A DNA stretch of 64,000 nt from DATBGO01 sp036558005 (lineage in GTDB: Bacteria; Actinomycetota; Actinomycetes; Streptosporangiales; Streptosporangiaceae), in the NCBI GenBank assembly GCA_036558005.1, contig DATBGO010000316.1:33232-97231 (forward strand), given 5' to 3'. The position numbers and the translations under genes were made by a program. The notes under the pieces were generated by a model. The model did not search any database. It had not been told where the DNA came from and saw only the letters and a program-made list of their open reading frames with translations. Shown piece after piece: positions 28,063 to 36,742 of the stretch. Each line of letters starts with the position of its first letter. Position 1 is the first letter of the stretch.

Positions 28063-29048
28063 ACGCCGACGCTGCGACCGTGCCGGGCGCGCCACCGGCG
28101 CCAGGCCCGCGGACCGCGCTCAGCGCGGTCAGGGCCGAGGTGGCCAAGGCCGTCGTGGGCCAGGACCCGGTGGTGACCGGCCTGCTGATCGCGCTGATCT
28201 GCCAGGGCCACGTGCTGCTGGAGGGAGTGCCAGGAGTCGCCAAGACGCTGCTGGTCCGGTCCCTGGCGGGCACGCTGTCGCTGCAGAGCAAGCGGGTGCA
28301 GTTCACCCCGGACCTGATGCCAGGGGACGTGACCGGCTCGCTGATCTACGACGCGCGGACGGCCAGGTTCGAGTTCCGCGAGGGCCCGGTCTTCACCAAC
28401 CTGCTGCTCGCCGACGAGATCAACCGGACGCCGCCCAAGACGCAGGCGGCGCTGCTGGAAGCGATGGAGGAGCGGCAGGTGTCGGTGGAGGGAACGGGCC
28501 GGGCGCTGCCCGAGCCGTTCTGCGTCGCCGCGACCCAGAACCCGGTCGAGTACGAGGGCACCTACCCGCTGCCGGAGGCGCAGCTGGACCGGTTCCTGCT
28601 GAAGCTGACCGTGGCCGTCCCCGGGCGGGACGACGAGATCGCGATCCTGGCCAGGCACGCGGCCGGGTTCGACCCCCGCGACCTGCCCGCCGCGGGCATC
28701 AGCCCGGTGGCCGGCCCGGCGGACCTGGCGGCGGCCAGGATCGCGGCCGGCCGGGTGCAGGTTGCCCCGGAGGTCGCGGGCTACATCGTGGACCTGTGCC
28801 GGGCCACCCGCCAGTCGCCGTCCCTGCTGCTGGGCGTGTCGCCGCGGGGCGCGACCGCGCTGCTGGCCACCAGCAGGGCCTGGGCCTGGCTGTCGGGACG
28901 GGACTACGTCACTCCCGATGACGTCAAGACCCTGGCCAGGCCCACCATGCGGCACCGGATCCAGCTGCGGCCCGAGGCGCAGCTGGACGGGGCCACCGCG
29001 GACGGAGTGCTCGGCGCCGTGCTCGCCACGGTGGCGGTGCCCAGGTAG
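28059..29048 (+). CDS. MoxR-family AAA+ ATPase
   Basis: 329 residues. Walker A GVPGVAKT near 67-74, Walker B LLADEINRTPPKTQ, sensor ATQNPVEYEGTYPLPEAQLDRF, and the C-terminal lid domain. MoxR ATPases act as chaperones that assemble or activate partner complexes, often with von Willebrand/DUF58 proteins such as the next gene. GTG start overlaps the previous TGA. Confidence 0.93.
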   Translation: MNADAATVPGAPPAPGPRTALSAVRAEVAKAVVGQDPVVTGLLIALICQGHVLLEGVPGVAKTLLVRSLAGTLSLQSKRVQFTPDLMPGDVTGSLIYDARTARFEFREGPVFTNLLLADEINRTPPKTQAALLEAMEERQVSVEGTGRALPEPFCVAATQNPVEYEGTYPLPEAQLDRFLLKLTVAVPGRDDEIAILARHAAGFDPRDLPAAGISPVAGPADLAAARIAAGRVQVAPEVAGYIVDLCRATRQSPSLLLGVSPRGATALLATSRAWAWLSGRDYVTPDDVKTLARPTMRHRIQLRPEAQLDGATADGVLGAVLATVAVPR

Positions 29049-29063
29049 CCGGCGGGTGCGGGG

Positions 29064-30356
29064 ATGGCACTGACCGGCCGGGCCGGGGCGGCCGCGCTGC
29101 TCGGGGCGCTGGTGGTGCTGGCCATCCGGACCACCGCGACGCTGATCATCGCCGACGCGGTGCTGGCCGCGTTGATCGGCGCTGACCTGTGGCTGGCAGG
29201 CAGCCCGCGGGCGCTCGCGCTGGCCCGGGCCGGCGACACCAGGATCAGGCTGGGCACCAGCGGCACCGTCACGCTCACCATCCGCAACGCCGGCCGCCGC
29301 CGGGTCCGCGCGGTGGTGCGCGATGCCTGGCAGCCCAGCGCGGGCGCCGCGCCAGGCCGGGCCGGGGTCAGCATCCCGCCCGGCGGCGCGGCGGCGCTGG
29401 TCACCACCCTGACCCCGGTCCGGCGCGGCGACCGGGTGCCCGGCCGGGTCACCGTCCGCTCGGCCGGCCCGCTGGGGCTGGCCGCCCGGCAGGCCAGCCG
29501 CACCGTGCCCTGGCAGGTCCGGGTGCTGCCGCCGTTCGAGAGCCGCAAGCACCTGCCGGAGAAGCTGTCCAGGCTGCGCCAGCTGGACGGGCAGCACCGC
29601 GCGCTGCTGCCTGGTCAGGGCAGCGAGTTCGACTCGCTGCGCGAGTACGTCTTCGGCGACGACGTCCGCTCGATCGACTGGCGGTCCACGGCCAGGCGGG
29701 CCGACGTGATGCTGCGCACCTGGCGGCCCGAGCGCGACCGCCGGATCATCATCGTCCTGGACACCGGCCGCACCGCCGCCGGCCGGGTCGGCGGCATCCC
29801 CCGGCTGGACACCTCGATGGACGCGGCGCTGCTGCTCACCGCGCTGGCGCTGCGGGCGGGCGACCGGGTCGACCTGATCGCGGTGGACCGGCGGGTGCGG
29901 GCCAGGGTGGTGGGGGCCAGCAAGGCGGCCGGGCTGCAGGCGTTCACCAGCGCGCTGGCGGTGCTGGACGCGGAGCTGATCGAGTCCGACGCCGGGCTGA
30001 TGGCCAGCGTGGTGCTGGACCTCGCCCGGCAGCGCAGCCTGGTCGTGCTGCTGACCGACCTGAACCCGGCCGCGGTCGAGGACGGGCTGCTGCCCCGGCT
30101 GCCGGTGCTGGCGGCCCGGCATCAGCTGCTGGTCGCGGCGGTCGCGGACCCGCGGCTAGACGAGCTGGCGGCCGGCCGGGACAGCGCGGCCGCGGTCTAC
30201 GCGGCGGCCGCCGCACAGCAGGCCAGGTCGCAGCGGGAGCGTACGTCCGCGCTGCTGCGCCGCTACGGCGCGCAGGTGGTGGACGCCCCGCCAGACCGGC
30301 TGCCGCCCGCGCTGGCTGACGCCTACCTCAGCCTCAAGGCCAGCGGGCGGCTATGA
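29064..30356 (+). CDS. DUF58 domain protein
   Basis: 430 residues. Two hydrophobic helices at the N-terminus (about 8-45), an immunoglobulin-like region, then the DUF58 signature GSEFDSLREYVFGDD followed by SIDWRSTARR, and a von Willebrand-A-like fold with VLDTGRT. Partner of the MoxR ATPase; the pair is common, but the target is unknown. It ends 7 bases from the convergent SpoIIM-like gene. Confidence 0.87.
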   Translation: MALTGRAGAAALLGALVVLAIRTTATLIIADAVLAALIGADLWLAGSPRALALARAGDTRIRLGTSGTVTLTIRNAGRRRVRAVVRDAWQPSAGAAPGRAGVSIPPGGAAALVTTLTPVRRGDRVPGRVTVRSAGPLGLAARQASRTVPWQVRVLPPFESRKHLPEKLSRLRQLDGQHRALLPGQGSEFDSLREYVFGDDVRSIDWRSTARRADVMLRTWRPERDRRIIIVLDTGRTAAGRVGGIPRLDTSMDAALLLTALALRAGDRVDLIAVDRRVRARVVGASKAAGLQAFTSALAVLDAELIESDAGLMASVVLDLARQRSLVVLLTDLNPAAVEDGLLPRLPVLAARHQLLVAAVADPRLDELAAGRDSAAAVYAAAAAQQARSQRERTSALLRRYGAQVVDAPPDRLPPALADAYLSLKASGRL

Positions 30357-30363
30357 GAACCCG

Positions 30364-31359
30364 CTACCCCGCCACCGGGGCCGCGTCCGGCACCTCGGCG
30401 ATATCCGGTGACAGCCCGGCCCTGGCCGCCCGGCGGCCCAGGATCAGCACGTAGCTGAGGAAAGCCGCCTCGGCCGCGCCCCCGATCGCGATCCTGGCCC
30501 AGGTGGCCAGCGGCGACGGGGTCACGAACGCCTCGATCACGCCCGACACCGCCAGCACCACGATCAGGCCGAGCGCGATCGTGACCGTGCCGCGCCCCTC
30601 CTCGGCCAGCGCCCGGCCGCGCGGCCGCGGGCCCGGGTCGATGATGGTCCAGCCGAGCCGCAGCCCGGCCGCGGCCGCCAGGAAAACCGCCGACAGCTCC
30701 AGCATCCCGTGCGGCAGGATCAGCGCGAAGAACTCCGCGCTGCGCCCGTGCGCCGCCAGCAGCCCGCCGTCCACCCCGATGTTGGCCGCGTTGAAGAAGA
30801 GGATCACCACGGTGGGGATGCCCAGCAGGATCCCGGAGATCAGCGTCTCCGCGGCCACCCACACGTTGTTCGTCCACACCTTGGCCGCGAACGAGGTCGC
30901 CGCGTACTGCGAGTAGTAGTTGCGGAACTCGTGGTTGACCAGGCTGGCGGCCTGCGACCGGGGCAGCAGGCCGGCCTGCACGCCCGGCGACCTGGCGATC
31001 CACGCGCCCATGATCAGCGCGACCAGCAGCGAGCCCGCCGCGGTGGCCAGCCACCACCACCGGGCCCGGTAGGCCATCGCCGGGAACGAGACCACCGCGA
31101 ACCGGCCGACCGCCTGCCAGGACGGCGTGTGCGCGCCGGTCACCGCGGCGCGGGCCCGGGCCAGCCGGGTGGACAGCCGCGCGACCAGCGCCGGGTCCTG
31201 CCCGGCCGAGCGCAGCTCCGACAGCTGCGTCGCGGTCCGCTGGTAGGCGGCGACCAGCTCGTCCACCTCGGCCCCGGTCAGCCGCCGCCGGCCCGCCACC
31301 AGCTTGTCGAGCCGGTCCCACTCGGCCTGGTGCGCGGCGGCGAAAGCGTCTACGTCCAC
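30364..31359 (-). CDS. SpoIIM-like (DUF95) integral membrane protein
   Basis: 331 residues. Cytoplasmic N-terminal helical segment of about 100 residues with WDRLDKLV and DELVAAYQRTATQLSELRS, then about five transmembrane helices with the family motif NNVWVAAETLISGILLGIP and LPHGMLELSAVFLAA. Related to sporulation protein SpoIIM; in actinomycetes its role is unknown and it pairs with the divergent RDD gene. GTG start at 31359. Confidence 0.87.
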   Translation of the reverse strand: MDVDAFAAAHQAEWDRLDKLVAGRRRLTGAEVDELVAAYQRTATQLSELRSAGQDPALVARLSTRLARARAAVTGAHTPSWQAVGRFAVVSFPAMAYRARWWWLATAAGSLLVALIMGAWIARSPGVQAGLLPRSQAASLVNHEFRNYYSQYAATSFAAKVWTNNVWVAAETLISGILLGIPTVVILFFNAANIGVDGGLLAAHGRSAEFFALILPHGMLELSAVFLAAAAGLRLGWTIIDPGPRPRGRALAEEGRGTVTIALGLIVVLAVSGVIEAFVTPSPLATWARIAIGGAAEAAFLSYVLILGRRAARAGLSPDIAEVPDAAPVAG

Positions 31360-31400
31360 GGCAGGAGATTACTGCGCGAAGGGCCGCTAGCCTTAGCCGA

Positions 31401-31428
31401 AATGACCGCTCCGGCGGGACCGGTCATT
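31401..31428. promoter_or_regulatory. Inverted repeat AATGACCG-N12-CGGTCATT
   Basis: Perfect 8-base arms in the 91-base divergent gap between the SpoIIM-like and RDD genes, ending 22 bases before the RDD start. Could be an operator controlling both, or a leader hairpin of the RDD message. Confidence 0.4.
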
Positions 31429-31450
31429 CCCCCGTCCCCGGAGGCCAGCC

Positions 31451-32542
31451 GTGACCGACGTCGTGACCGGCGAGGCTGTCGTCCTCGAGGTGCCGCTGGC
31501 CAGGTACCCGAGCCGGCTGGTGGCCCAGCTGATCGACGTGCTGCTGCAGCTGGCCGTGCTCCTGGGAGTGCTCCTGACCGTCGCGGCGGGCAACCCGAGC
31601 GGGGCCGTCGCCGGCGCGATCGCCGTCAGCACGCTGGCCCTGGTCATCGTGGGCTACCCGGCGGCCTTCGAGACGCTGAGCCGGGGCAAGTCGCTCGGCA
31701 AGCTGGCGATGGGACTGCGGGTGGTCGGCGACGACGGCGGGCCGGAGCGGTTCCGGCAGGCGCTGGTCAGGGCGCTGGCCGCGGTGGTCGAGATCTGGCT
31801 GCTCGGCGGTGCCCCAGCGCTGATCTGCTCGCTCCTGTCGGACCGGGGCAAGCGGCTTGGCGACGTGTTCGCTGGCACGTTCGTGATCCAGGAACGGCTG
31901 CCCCGCAGGCCGGACCTGCCCCCCGGGCTGTCGGTCGTCCCGCTGCCGCTGCTGGGCTGGGCCCAGCACCTGGAACTGTCTGGCCTGACCGACCAGGCCG
32001 CCGACGACGCGAGCAGCTACCTGCGCCGCTATCACGAGCTCACGCCGGCGGCCAGCTGGGAACTCGGCCACCGGATCGCGGCGACGGTCGCGGCCCAGGT
32101 GACGCCGGCCCCGCCGCCGGGTACCCCGCCGGCCGACTTCCTCAGCGCGGTGCTCGCGGTCCGGCGGAACCGGGAGGCTGCCCGGCTGGCGGCCGGCCAG
32201 CAGCGCCGCCAGCCGCGGCCCGCGCCCGCGCCGTCAGCGCCCCAGCCCGGTTTCCCGCACAGCCAGCCCGGATTCCCGCCGCACAGCCAGCCCGCGCAGG
32301 CCCAGGCCCCGCCCCAGCCCGGTTTCCCGCACAGCCAGCCTGCGCAGGCCCAGGCCCCGCCCCAGCCGCCGTTCCAGGCCCCGTTCCCGCCGCCGGCTCC
32401 GCCCGCGGCCGCTCCGGCAGCGGATCCGGCTCAGTTCCCCGGCCAGGCCGCGCCAGCCTGGCCGGCCAGCCCGCCCGCGCCGGCCGCCGAGCCGGACAAT
32501 CCCAGCGCCCCGGATTCTGGACAGTTCGCACCTCCTGTCTAG
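31451..32542 (+). CDS. RDD family membrane protein
   Basis: 363 residues. RDD domain with three to four transmembrane helices in the first 170 residues (LARYPSRLVAQLIDVLLQ; LSRGKSLGKLAMGLRVV; RGKRLGDVFAGTFVI). The C-terminal third is Pro/Gln-rich and repetitive (QPGFPHSQP and AQAQAPPQP copies at about 32240-32370). Function unknown; some RDD proteins act as ion antiporters. GTG start with GGAGG upstream. Its stop codon lies inside an AT-rich palindrome. Confidence 0.85.
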   Translation: MTDVVTGEAVVLEVPLARYPSRLVAQLIDVLLQLAVLLGVLLTVAAGNPSGAVAGAIAVSTLALVIVGYPAAFETLSRGKSLGKLAMGLRVVGDDGGPERFRQALVRALAAVVEIWLLGGAPALICSLLSDRGKRLGDVFAGTFVIQERLPRRPDLPPGLSVVPLPLLGWAQHLELSGLTDQAADDASSYLRRYHELTPAASWELGHRIAATVAAQVTPAPPPGTPPADFLSAVLAVRRNREAARLAAGQQRRQPRPAPAPSAPQPGFPHSQPGFPPHSQPAQAQAPPQPGFPHSQPAQAQAPPQPPFQAPFPPPAPPAAAPAADPAQFPGQAAPAWPASPPAPAAEPDNPSAPDSGQFAPPV

Positions 32543-32558
32543 TTTTCCTAGAAACTAG
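32539..32558. terminator. Palindrome CTAGTTT-N6-AAACTAG at the RDD stop codon
   Basis: Perfect 7-base arms; the TAG stop of the RDD gene is part of the left arm. Conspicuously AT-rich against its surroundings. It may attenuate read-through into the flippase-like gene 55 bases downstream, or be a protein-binding site. Confidence 0.4.
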
Positions 32559-32612
32559 TACCGCGCTTTCGAGACCGTGCGCAGTCAACCGATCGCCAGG
32601 AGGACACGGCCG

Positions 32613-33830
32613 GTGCATCCAGGCAGCGGACAGATCAGCCGTAACGCCAGCCCGCGGCTAACGCCCCGGTTCCTCGCGCTGATCGTCCTCGCGGTGGTCG
32701 TGGTGGCGGGCGGCATCCTGCTCGCCCGGCACACCCTGGCTGAATCGCTGACCGCGCTCACCCAGCTCGACTGGTCCTGGTGCCTGGCGGCGGTCGGCTT
32801 CGAGGCGGCGTCGCTGGCGACGTTCGCGCTGAGCCGGCGCCGGCTGCTGTGCGCCGACGGGCACCGGGCCGGGTTCGGCTCGGTGATGGCGGTCACCTGC
32901 GCGGGGAACGCGCTGCAGCTGACGATCCCGGTCGCGGGGACACAGGTCGCGATGGTGTACTCCTACCGGGAGTTCCGCCGCCGCGGCCTGGACTCGGCGC
33001 TGACTGGCTGGGCGCTCGCGGTGTCGGCGATCCTGTCCACCGCCGCGCTGGCGCTGATCCTGCTGGCCGGCGCCATCACCGGCGGCGTGTCGGCGGTCAG
33101 CGCGGCTGGCCTGGCGGGCGCCGCGGTGTTCCTGGTGCCGGCCACCTCGGTCCTGCTGGCGCTGCGCTATCAGCGGGTCCGCTGCACCCTGGACCGGCTC
33201 CTGGCCCGGGTCATCGCCGTCTCGCACCGGGTGTTCCGCTGGCCGGCCGAGGACGCGGCCGGGGCACTGGAGAACCTGCTGGACCGGGTGTCGCGGATCC
33301 GGCTGTCCTGGCCCCGCTACACCGAGGTGTTCATCCTGTCCATGCTGAACTGGGTCGCCGACTGCGGCTGCCTGGCCAGCATGATCCGGGCGACCGGCAG
33401 CCCGGTGCCCTGGCACGGGCTGCTGCTGGCCTACGCGGCCGGGGTGGCGATCGCCAGCACCGGTTTCACCCCCGGCGGGTTCGCCCTGGTCGAGGCCGCG
33501 CTGACGGCGGCGCTGGTGGCCTCGGGCCTGACCGCTCCCTCCGCGCTCGCCTCGGTGCTGGCCTACCGGCTGCTCAGCTTCTGGGCGGTGATGATCGGCG
33601 GCTGGATCCTGATGATCGCGCTGACCCGGGCCAGGACCGCCCACGGCCCGGTGTACGTGCACGCGGGCCGGCCACCGCGGGCGGTCGGCGTCGCCGCGGC
33701 CAGGGTCGCCCAGGTGTCCGGCGCGGCCAGCGCCGCCGCGGCGGCCAGGGTGGCACAGGTGTCCAGCGCGGCCAGCGCGGCCGCCGGGGTCAAGGTGTCC
33801 CGTCCCCGCGGCGCCGTCCCCGACAGCTGA
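32613..33830 (+). CDS. Flippase-like membrane protein (LPG synthase TM / UPF0104 family)
   Basis: 405 residues with about eight transmembrane helices, of the family that includes YbhN and the flippase domain of MprF (TLAESLTALTQLDWSW; AGNALQLTIPVAGTQVAMVYSYREFRRRG, shown in part; ASTGFTPGGFALVEAALTAAL). Probably moves or organises a lipid-linked compound; substrate unknown. GTG at 32613 has AGGAGG 9 bases before it; GTG at 32577 lacks such a site. The C-terminus contains a near duplication of ARVAQVSGAASAAA (33696-33785). Confidence 0.82.
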   Translation: MHPGSGQISRNASPRLTPRFLALIVLAVVVVAGGILLARHTLAESLTALTQLDWSWCLAAVGFEAASLATFALSRRRLLCADGHRAGFGSVMAVTCAGNALQLTIPVAGTQVAMVYSYREFRRRGLDSALTGWALAVSAILSTAALALILLAGAITGGVSAVSAAGLAGAAVFLVPATSVLLALRYQRVRCTLDRLLARVIAVSHRVFRWPAEDAAGALENLLDRVSRIRLSWPRYTEVFILSMLNWVADCGCLASMIRATGSPVPWHGLLLAYAAGVAIASTGFTPGGFALVEAALTAALVASGLTAPSALASVLAYRLLSFWAVMIGGWILMIALTRARTAHGPVYVHAGRPPRAVGVAAARVAQVSGAASAAAAARVAQVSSAASAAAGVKVSRPRGAVPDS

Positions 33831-33839
33831 GACAGTCCT

Positions 33840-33945
33840 TGCGGGCTCAGATCCCGGCCCTGCGGGCTCAGGATCCCCTGCCCTGCGGGCTCAGATCCCG
33901 GCCCTGCGGGCTCACGATCCCCTGCCCTGCGGGCTCACGATCCCT
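33840..33945. repeat. Tandem array at a convergent junction
   Basis: Five units of 21-24 bases, each starting TGCGGGCTCA and containing GATCCC, arranged as alternating 21- and 23-base forms (about a 44-base dimer). It fills the gap between the flippase-like gene and the SAH hydrolase paralogue, and its last unit includes the final codons and stop of the latter. Confidence 0.8.
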
Positions 33946-35233
33946 GCCGCCAGGAGTCCAGGTACTCCTGCTGCTGCGGGGTGAGGATGTCGATCTCGGC
34001 GTCCAGCGAGGCCAGCGCGACCCCGGCCACCTGGGCGTCGATGTCGGGCGGCACCGCGTGCACCCCGGCCGCGAGCTTGGCCTGGTCGCCGGCCAGCCAG
34101 CACAGGGCGAGCGCCTGCACCGCGAACGAGATGTCCATCACCGCGGCCGGGCTGCCTTCCCCGGCGACCAGGTTGACCACCCGCCCCTCGGCCAGCAGGA
34201 TCAGCCGCCTGCCGCCGGCCAGGACGTACTCGTCAGCGTGCGGGCGGACCCCGGGCCGGACCGCGTCAGCCATGGCGGCCAGGCCGCGCACGTCGATCTC
34301 GACGTCGAAGTGACCGGCGTTGGCCAGGATCGCCCCGTCCCGCATCCGCGCCATGTGCGCGGCGCTGATCACGTCGCGGGAGCCGGTCGCGGTCACGAAC
34401 ACCTCGCCCAGCGCTGCCGCCGCCGCCATCGGCAGCACCCGGAAGCCGCGCATGATCGCCTCCAGCGCCCGCACCGGGTCCGTCTCGGTGACGATCACCC
34501 GCGCGCCCATCCCGCTGGCCCGCTCGGCGATGCCGCGCCCGCACGGCCCGTAGCCGGCCACCACGACCACCTTGCCGGCCAGCAGCGTGTTGGTGGCTCG
34601 CATGATGCCGTCGATCGCCGACTGCCCGGTGCCGCAGAAGTTGTCGAACATCCGCCTGGCGGCCGAGGAGTCCGCCGCGATCATCGGGAACGCCAGGATC
34701 CCGTCGGCGGCCATCCGGCGCAGCCTGGCCACCCCGGTGGTGGTCGACTCGCAGCCGCCGCGCACCCCGGCCAGCAAGGCCGGCCGCTCGGCGTGCAGCG
34801 TGTTCACCAGGTCGCAGCCATCGTCGACGACCAGGTCAGGCTCGCAGTCCAGGGCCTGGTGGATGTGCTGGTAGTAGCCCTGCCTGGTCACCCCGTACCG
34901 GGCCAGCACGGTGACGCCGGGCCGGGCGGCCAGCGCCGCCGCGATGTCGTCCTGGGTGGACAGCGGGTTGGACGCGGCCAGGTAGACCTGCCCGCCGCCG
35001 ACCGTGATGAGGCTGACCAGGCCCGCGGTCTCCGCCGTGACGTGCAGGCAGGCGGCGACCTTCAGCCCGCGCAGCGGCTGCTCGGCGCTGACCGCGTCCC
35101 TGACCATCGCGAGCACCGGCATAGCCCGCTCGGCCCAGCTGATCCTGGGCTCGCCGATCGCGGCGAGCCCAGGGTCGGCGATGTCAGTAGCGATAGTGGT
35201 CGGCCTTGTACGGCCCGTCGACGGGGACGCCAA
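33935..35233 (-). CDS. Second, short-class S-adenosylhomocysteine hydrolase paralogue with altered active-site residues
   Basis: 432 residues. Belongs to the short class typical of archaea and Thermotoga: FDNFCGTGQSAIDGIMRATN, GYGPCGRGIA for NAD, and C-terminus LTPQQQEYLDSWRQGS instead of the K-x5-Y tail. Compared with the adjacent enzyme, two conserved active-site stretches differ: EETTTG reads ESTTTG, and the Lys two before the FD of TKSKFDN aligns with Arg (ARRMFDN). It may hydrolyse a variant thioether or be regulatory (inference). Start: only TTG at 35233 precedes the conserved N-terminus; it lies 50 bases inside ahcY, with AAGGAG upstream, so coupled translation is likely. Confidence 0.8.
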   Translation of the reverse strand: MASPSTGRTRPTTIATDIADPGLAAIGEPRISWAERAMPVLAMVRDAVSAEQPLRGLKVAACLHVTAETAGLVSLITVGGGQVYLAASNPLSTQDDIAAALAARPGVTVLARYGVTRQGYYQHIHQALDCEPDLVVDDGCDLVNTLHAERPALLAGVRGGCESTTTGVARLRRMAADGILAFPMIAADSSAARRMFDNFCGTGQSAIDGIMRATNTLLAGKVVVVAGYGPCGRGIAERASGMGARVIVTETDPVRALEAIMRGFRVLPMAAAAALGEVFVTATGSRDVISAAHMARMRDGAILANAGHFDVEIDVRGLAAMADAVRPGVRPHADEYVLAGGRRLILLAEGRVVNLVAGEGSPAAVMDISFAVQALALCWLAGDQAKLAAGVHAVPPDIDAQVAGVALASLDAEIDILTPQQQEYLDSWRQGS

Positions 35234-36629
35234 TGTAGTCCGCCTGCTCCTTGGTCAGCATGGTCAGCCGGACGCCGAGCGCGTCCAGGTGCAGCCTGGC
35301 CACCTTCTCGTCCAGGTGCTTGGGCAGGACGTGCACCGCGACCGGGTACTCGCCGGCCCGGGTGAACAGCTCGATCTGCGCGATCACCTGGTTGGTGAAG
35401 CTGTTGGACATGACGAAGCTCGGGTGCCCGGTCGCGTTGCCCAGGTTGAGCAGCCGCCCCTCGGACAGGACGATCACCGAGTGCCCGTCGGCGAAGGTCC
35501 ACTCGTCCACCTGGGGCTTGATCTTCGTGCGACGCACGCCGGGTATCCGGGCCAGGCCAGCCATGTCGATCTCGTTATCGAAATGGCCGATGTTCCCCAC
35601 GATCGCCTGATGCTTCATCTTGCTCATGTGCTCGGCGGTGATGATGCGCAGGTTGCCGGTCGCGGTGACGAAGATGTCGGCGACCGGCACCACGTCCTCC
35701 AGCCGGGCCACCTGGAAACCGTCCATCGCGGCCTGCAGCGCGCAGATCGGGTCGATCTCGGTGATGATCACCCGGGCGCCCTGCCCGCGCAGCGACTCCG
35801 AGCAGCCCTTGCCGACGTCACCGTAGCCGCACACGACCGCGATCTTCCCGCCGATCAGCACGTCGGTGGCCCGGTTGATGCCGTCGACCAGCGAGTGCCT
35901 GCAGCCGTACTTGTTGTCGAACTTCGACTTGGTCACCGAGTCGTTCACGTTGATCGCCGGGAACCGCAGCGTGCCGGCGGTGGCCATCTCATACAGCCGG
36001 TGCACCCCGGTGGTGGTCTCCTCGGTGACCCCGCGGATGCCCGCCGCCGCCTTGGTCCAGCGGCGCTTGTCGGCGGCCAGCGAGTCACGCAGCACCGACA
36101 GGATGACCTGCCATTCCTCCGGGTCGTCGTCGGCCGCCGAAGGGACCGCGCCCGCGTCCTCGTATTCGGCGCCCTTGTGCACCAGCAGGGTGGCGTCGCC
36201 GCCGTCGTCGAGCAGCATGTTCGGCCCGGACTCGCCCGGCCAGGTGAGCGCCTGCTCGGTGCACCACCAGTACTCCGGCAGGGTCTCGCCCTTCCAGGCG
36301 AACACCGGGATGCCCCTGGGGTCATCGGGCGTGCCGTCGGGCCCGACCGCCACCGCGGCGGCCGCGTGGTCCTGGGTGGAGAAGATGTTGCAACTGGCCC
36401 AGCGCACCGTCGCGCCCAGCGCGGTCAGCGTCTCGATCAGCACCGCGGTCTGCACGGTCATATGCAGCGACCCGGTGATCCGGGCGCCGCGCAGCGGCTG
36501 CGCCGTGGCGTATTCGGCGCGCATCGCCATCAGGCCTGGCATCTCGTGCTCAGCCAGCCTGATCTCTTTCCGCCCGAACTCGGCGAGTGACAGGTCGGCG
36601 ACTTTGAACGGTGGTGGCTCCGCAGGCAT
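35184..36629 (-). CDS. ahcY: S-adenosylhomocysteine hydrolase (adenosylhomocysteinase)
   Basis: 481 residues, the standard bacterial/eukaryotic class. Cleaves S-adenosylhomocysteine to adenosine and homocysteine, keeping methylation running. Conserved: GSLHMTVQTAVLIETL, EETTTGVHRLYEM, NDSVTKSKFDNKYGCRHS, NAD-binding GYGDVGKGC, and C-terminus GPYKADHYRY whose Lys and Tyr reach the neighbouring subunit. ATG at 36629 has GAGGAG upstream; the 13 extra residues to 36668 are unlikely. Divergent from a MerR-type gene; the leader shows no recognisable SAH riboswitch. Confidence 0.96.
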   Translation of the reverse strand: MPAEPPPFKVADLSLAEFGRKEIRLAEHEMPGLMAMRAEYATAQPLRGARITGSLHMTVQTAVLIETLTALGATVRWASCNIFSTQDHAAAAVAVGPDGTPDDPRGIPVFAWKGETLPEYWWCTEQALTWPGESGPNMLLDDGGDATLLVHKGAEYEDAGAVPSAADDDPEEWQVILSVLRDSLAADKRRWTKAAAGIRGVTEETTTGVHRLYEMATAGTLRFPAINVNDSVTKSKFDNKYGCRHSLVDGINRATDVLIGGKIAVVCGYGDVGKGCSESLRGQGARVIITEIDPICALQAAMDGFQVARLEDVVPVADIFVTATGNLRIITAEHMSKMKHQAIVGNIGHFDNEIDMAGLARIPGVRRTKIKPQVDEWTFADGHSVIVLSEGRLLNLGNATGHPSFVMSNSFTNQVIAQIELFTRAGEYPVAVHVLPKHLDEKVARLHLDALGVRLTMLTKEQADYIGVPVDGPYKADHYRY

Positions 36630-36730
36630 CCGCGCTCCTCGGCTGGTCTGATGGTGAGCTGACACCACGACGCTACGGGACCAGCGGCAGTATTCGCACG
36701 CTCAGACCGCTGTTTCTGACAAGAAAATGT

Positions 36731-36736
36731 TAGATT
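36731..36736 (+). promoter_or_regulatory. Possible -10 box of the MerR-type gene
   Basis: TAGATT, six bases before the GTG start at 36743, in a locally AT-rich stretch. There is no Shine-Dalgarno site, so a leaderless transcript is likely. No clear -35 box. Confidence 0.35.
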
Positions 36737-36742
36737 TGCTCT

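Noticed and set aside
36630..36742. SAH or SAM riboswitch in the ahcY leader
   Set aside because: The 113-base gap lacks the conserved core and pairing of known SAH/SAM riboswitches that I could recognise.
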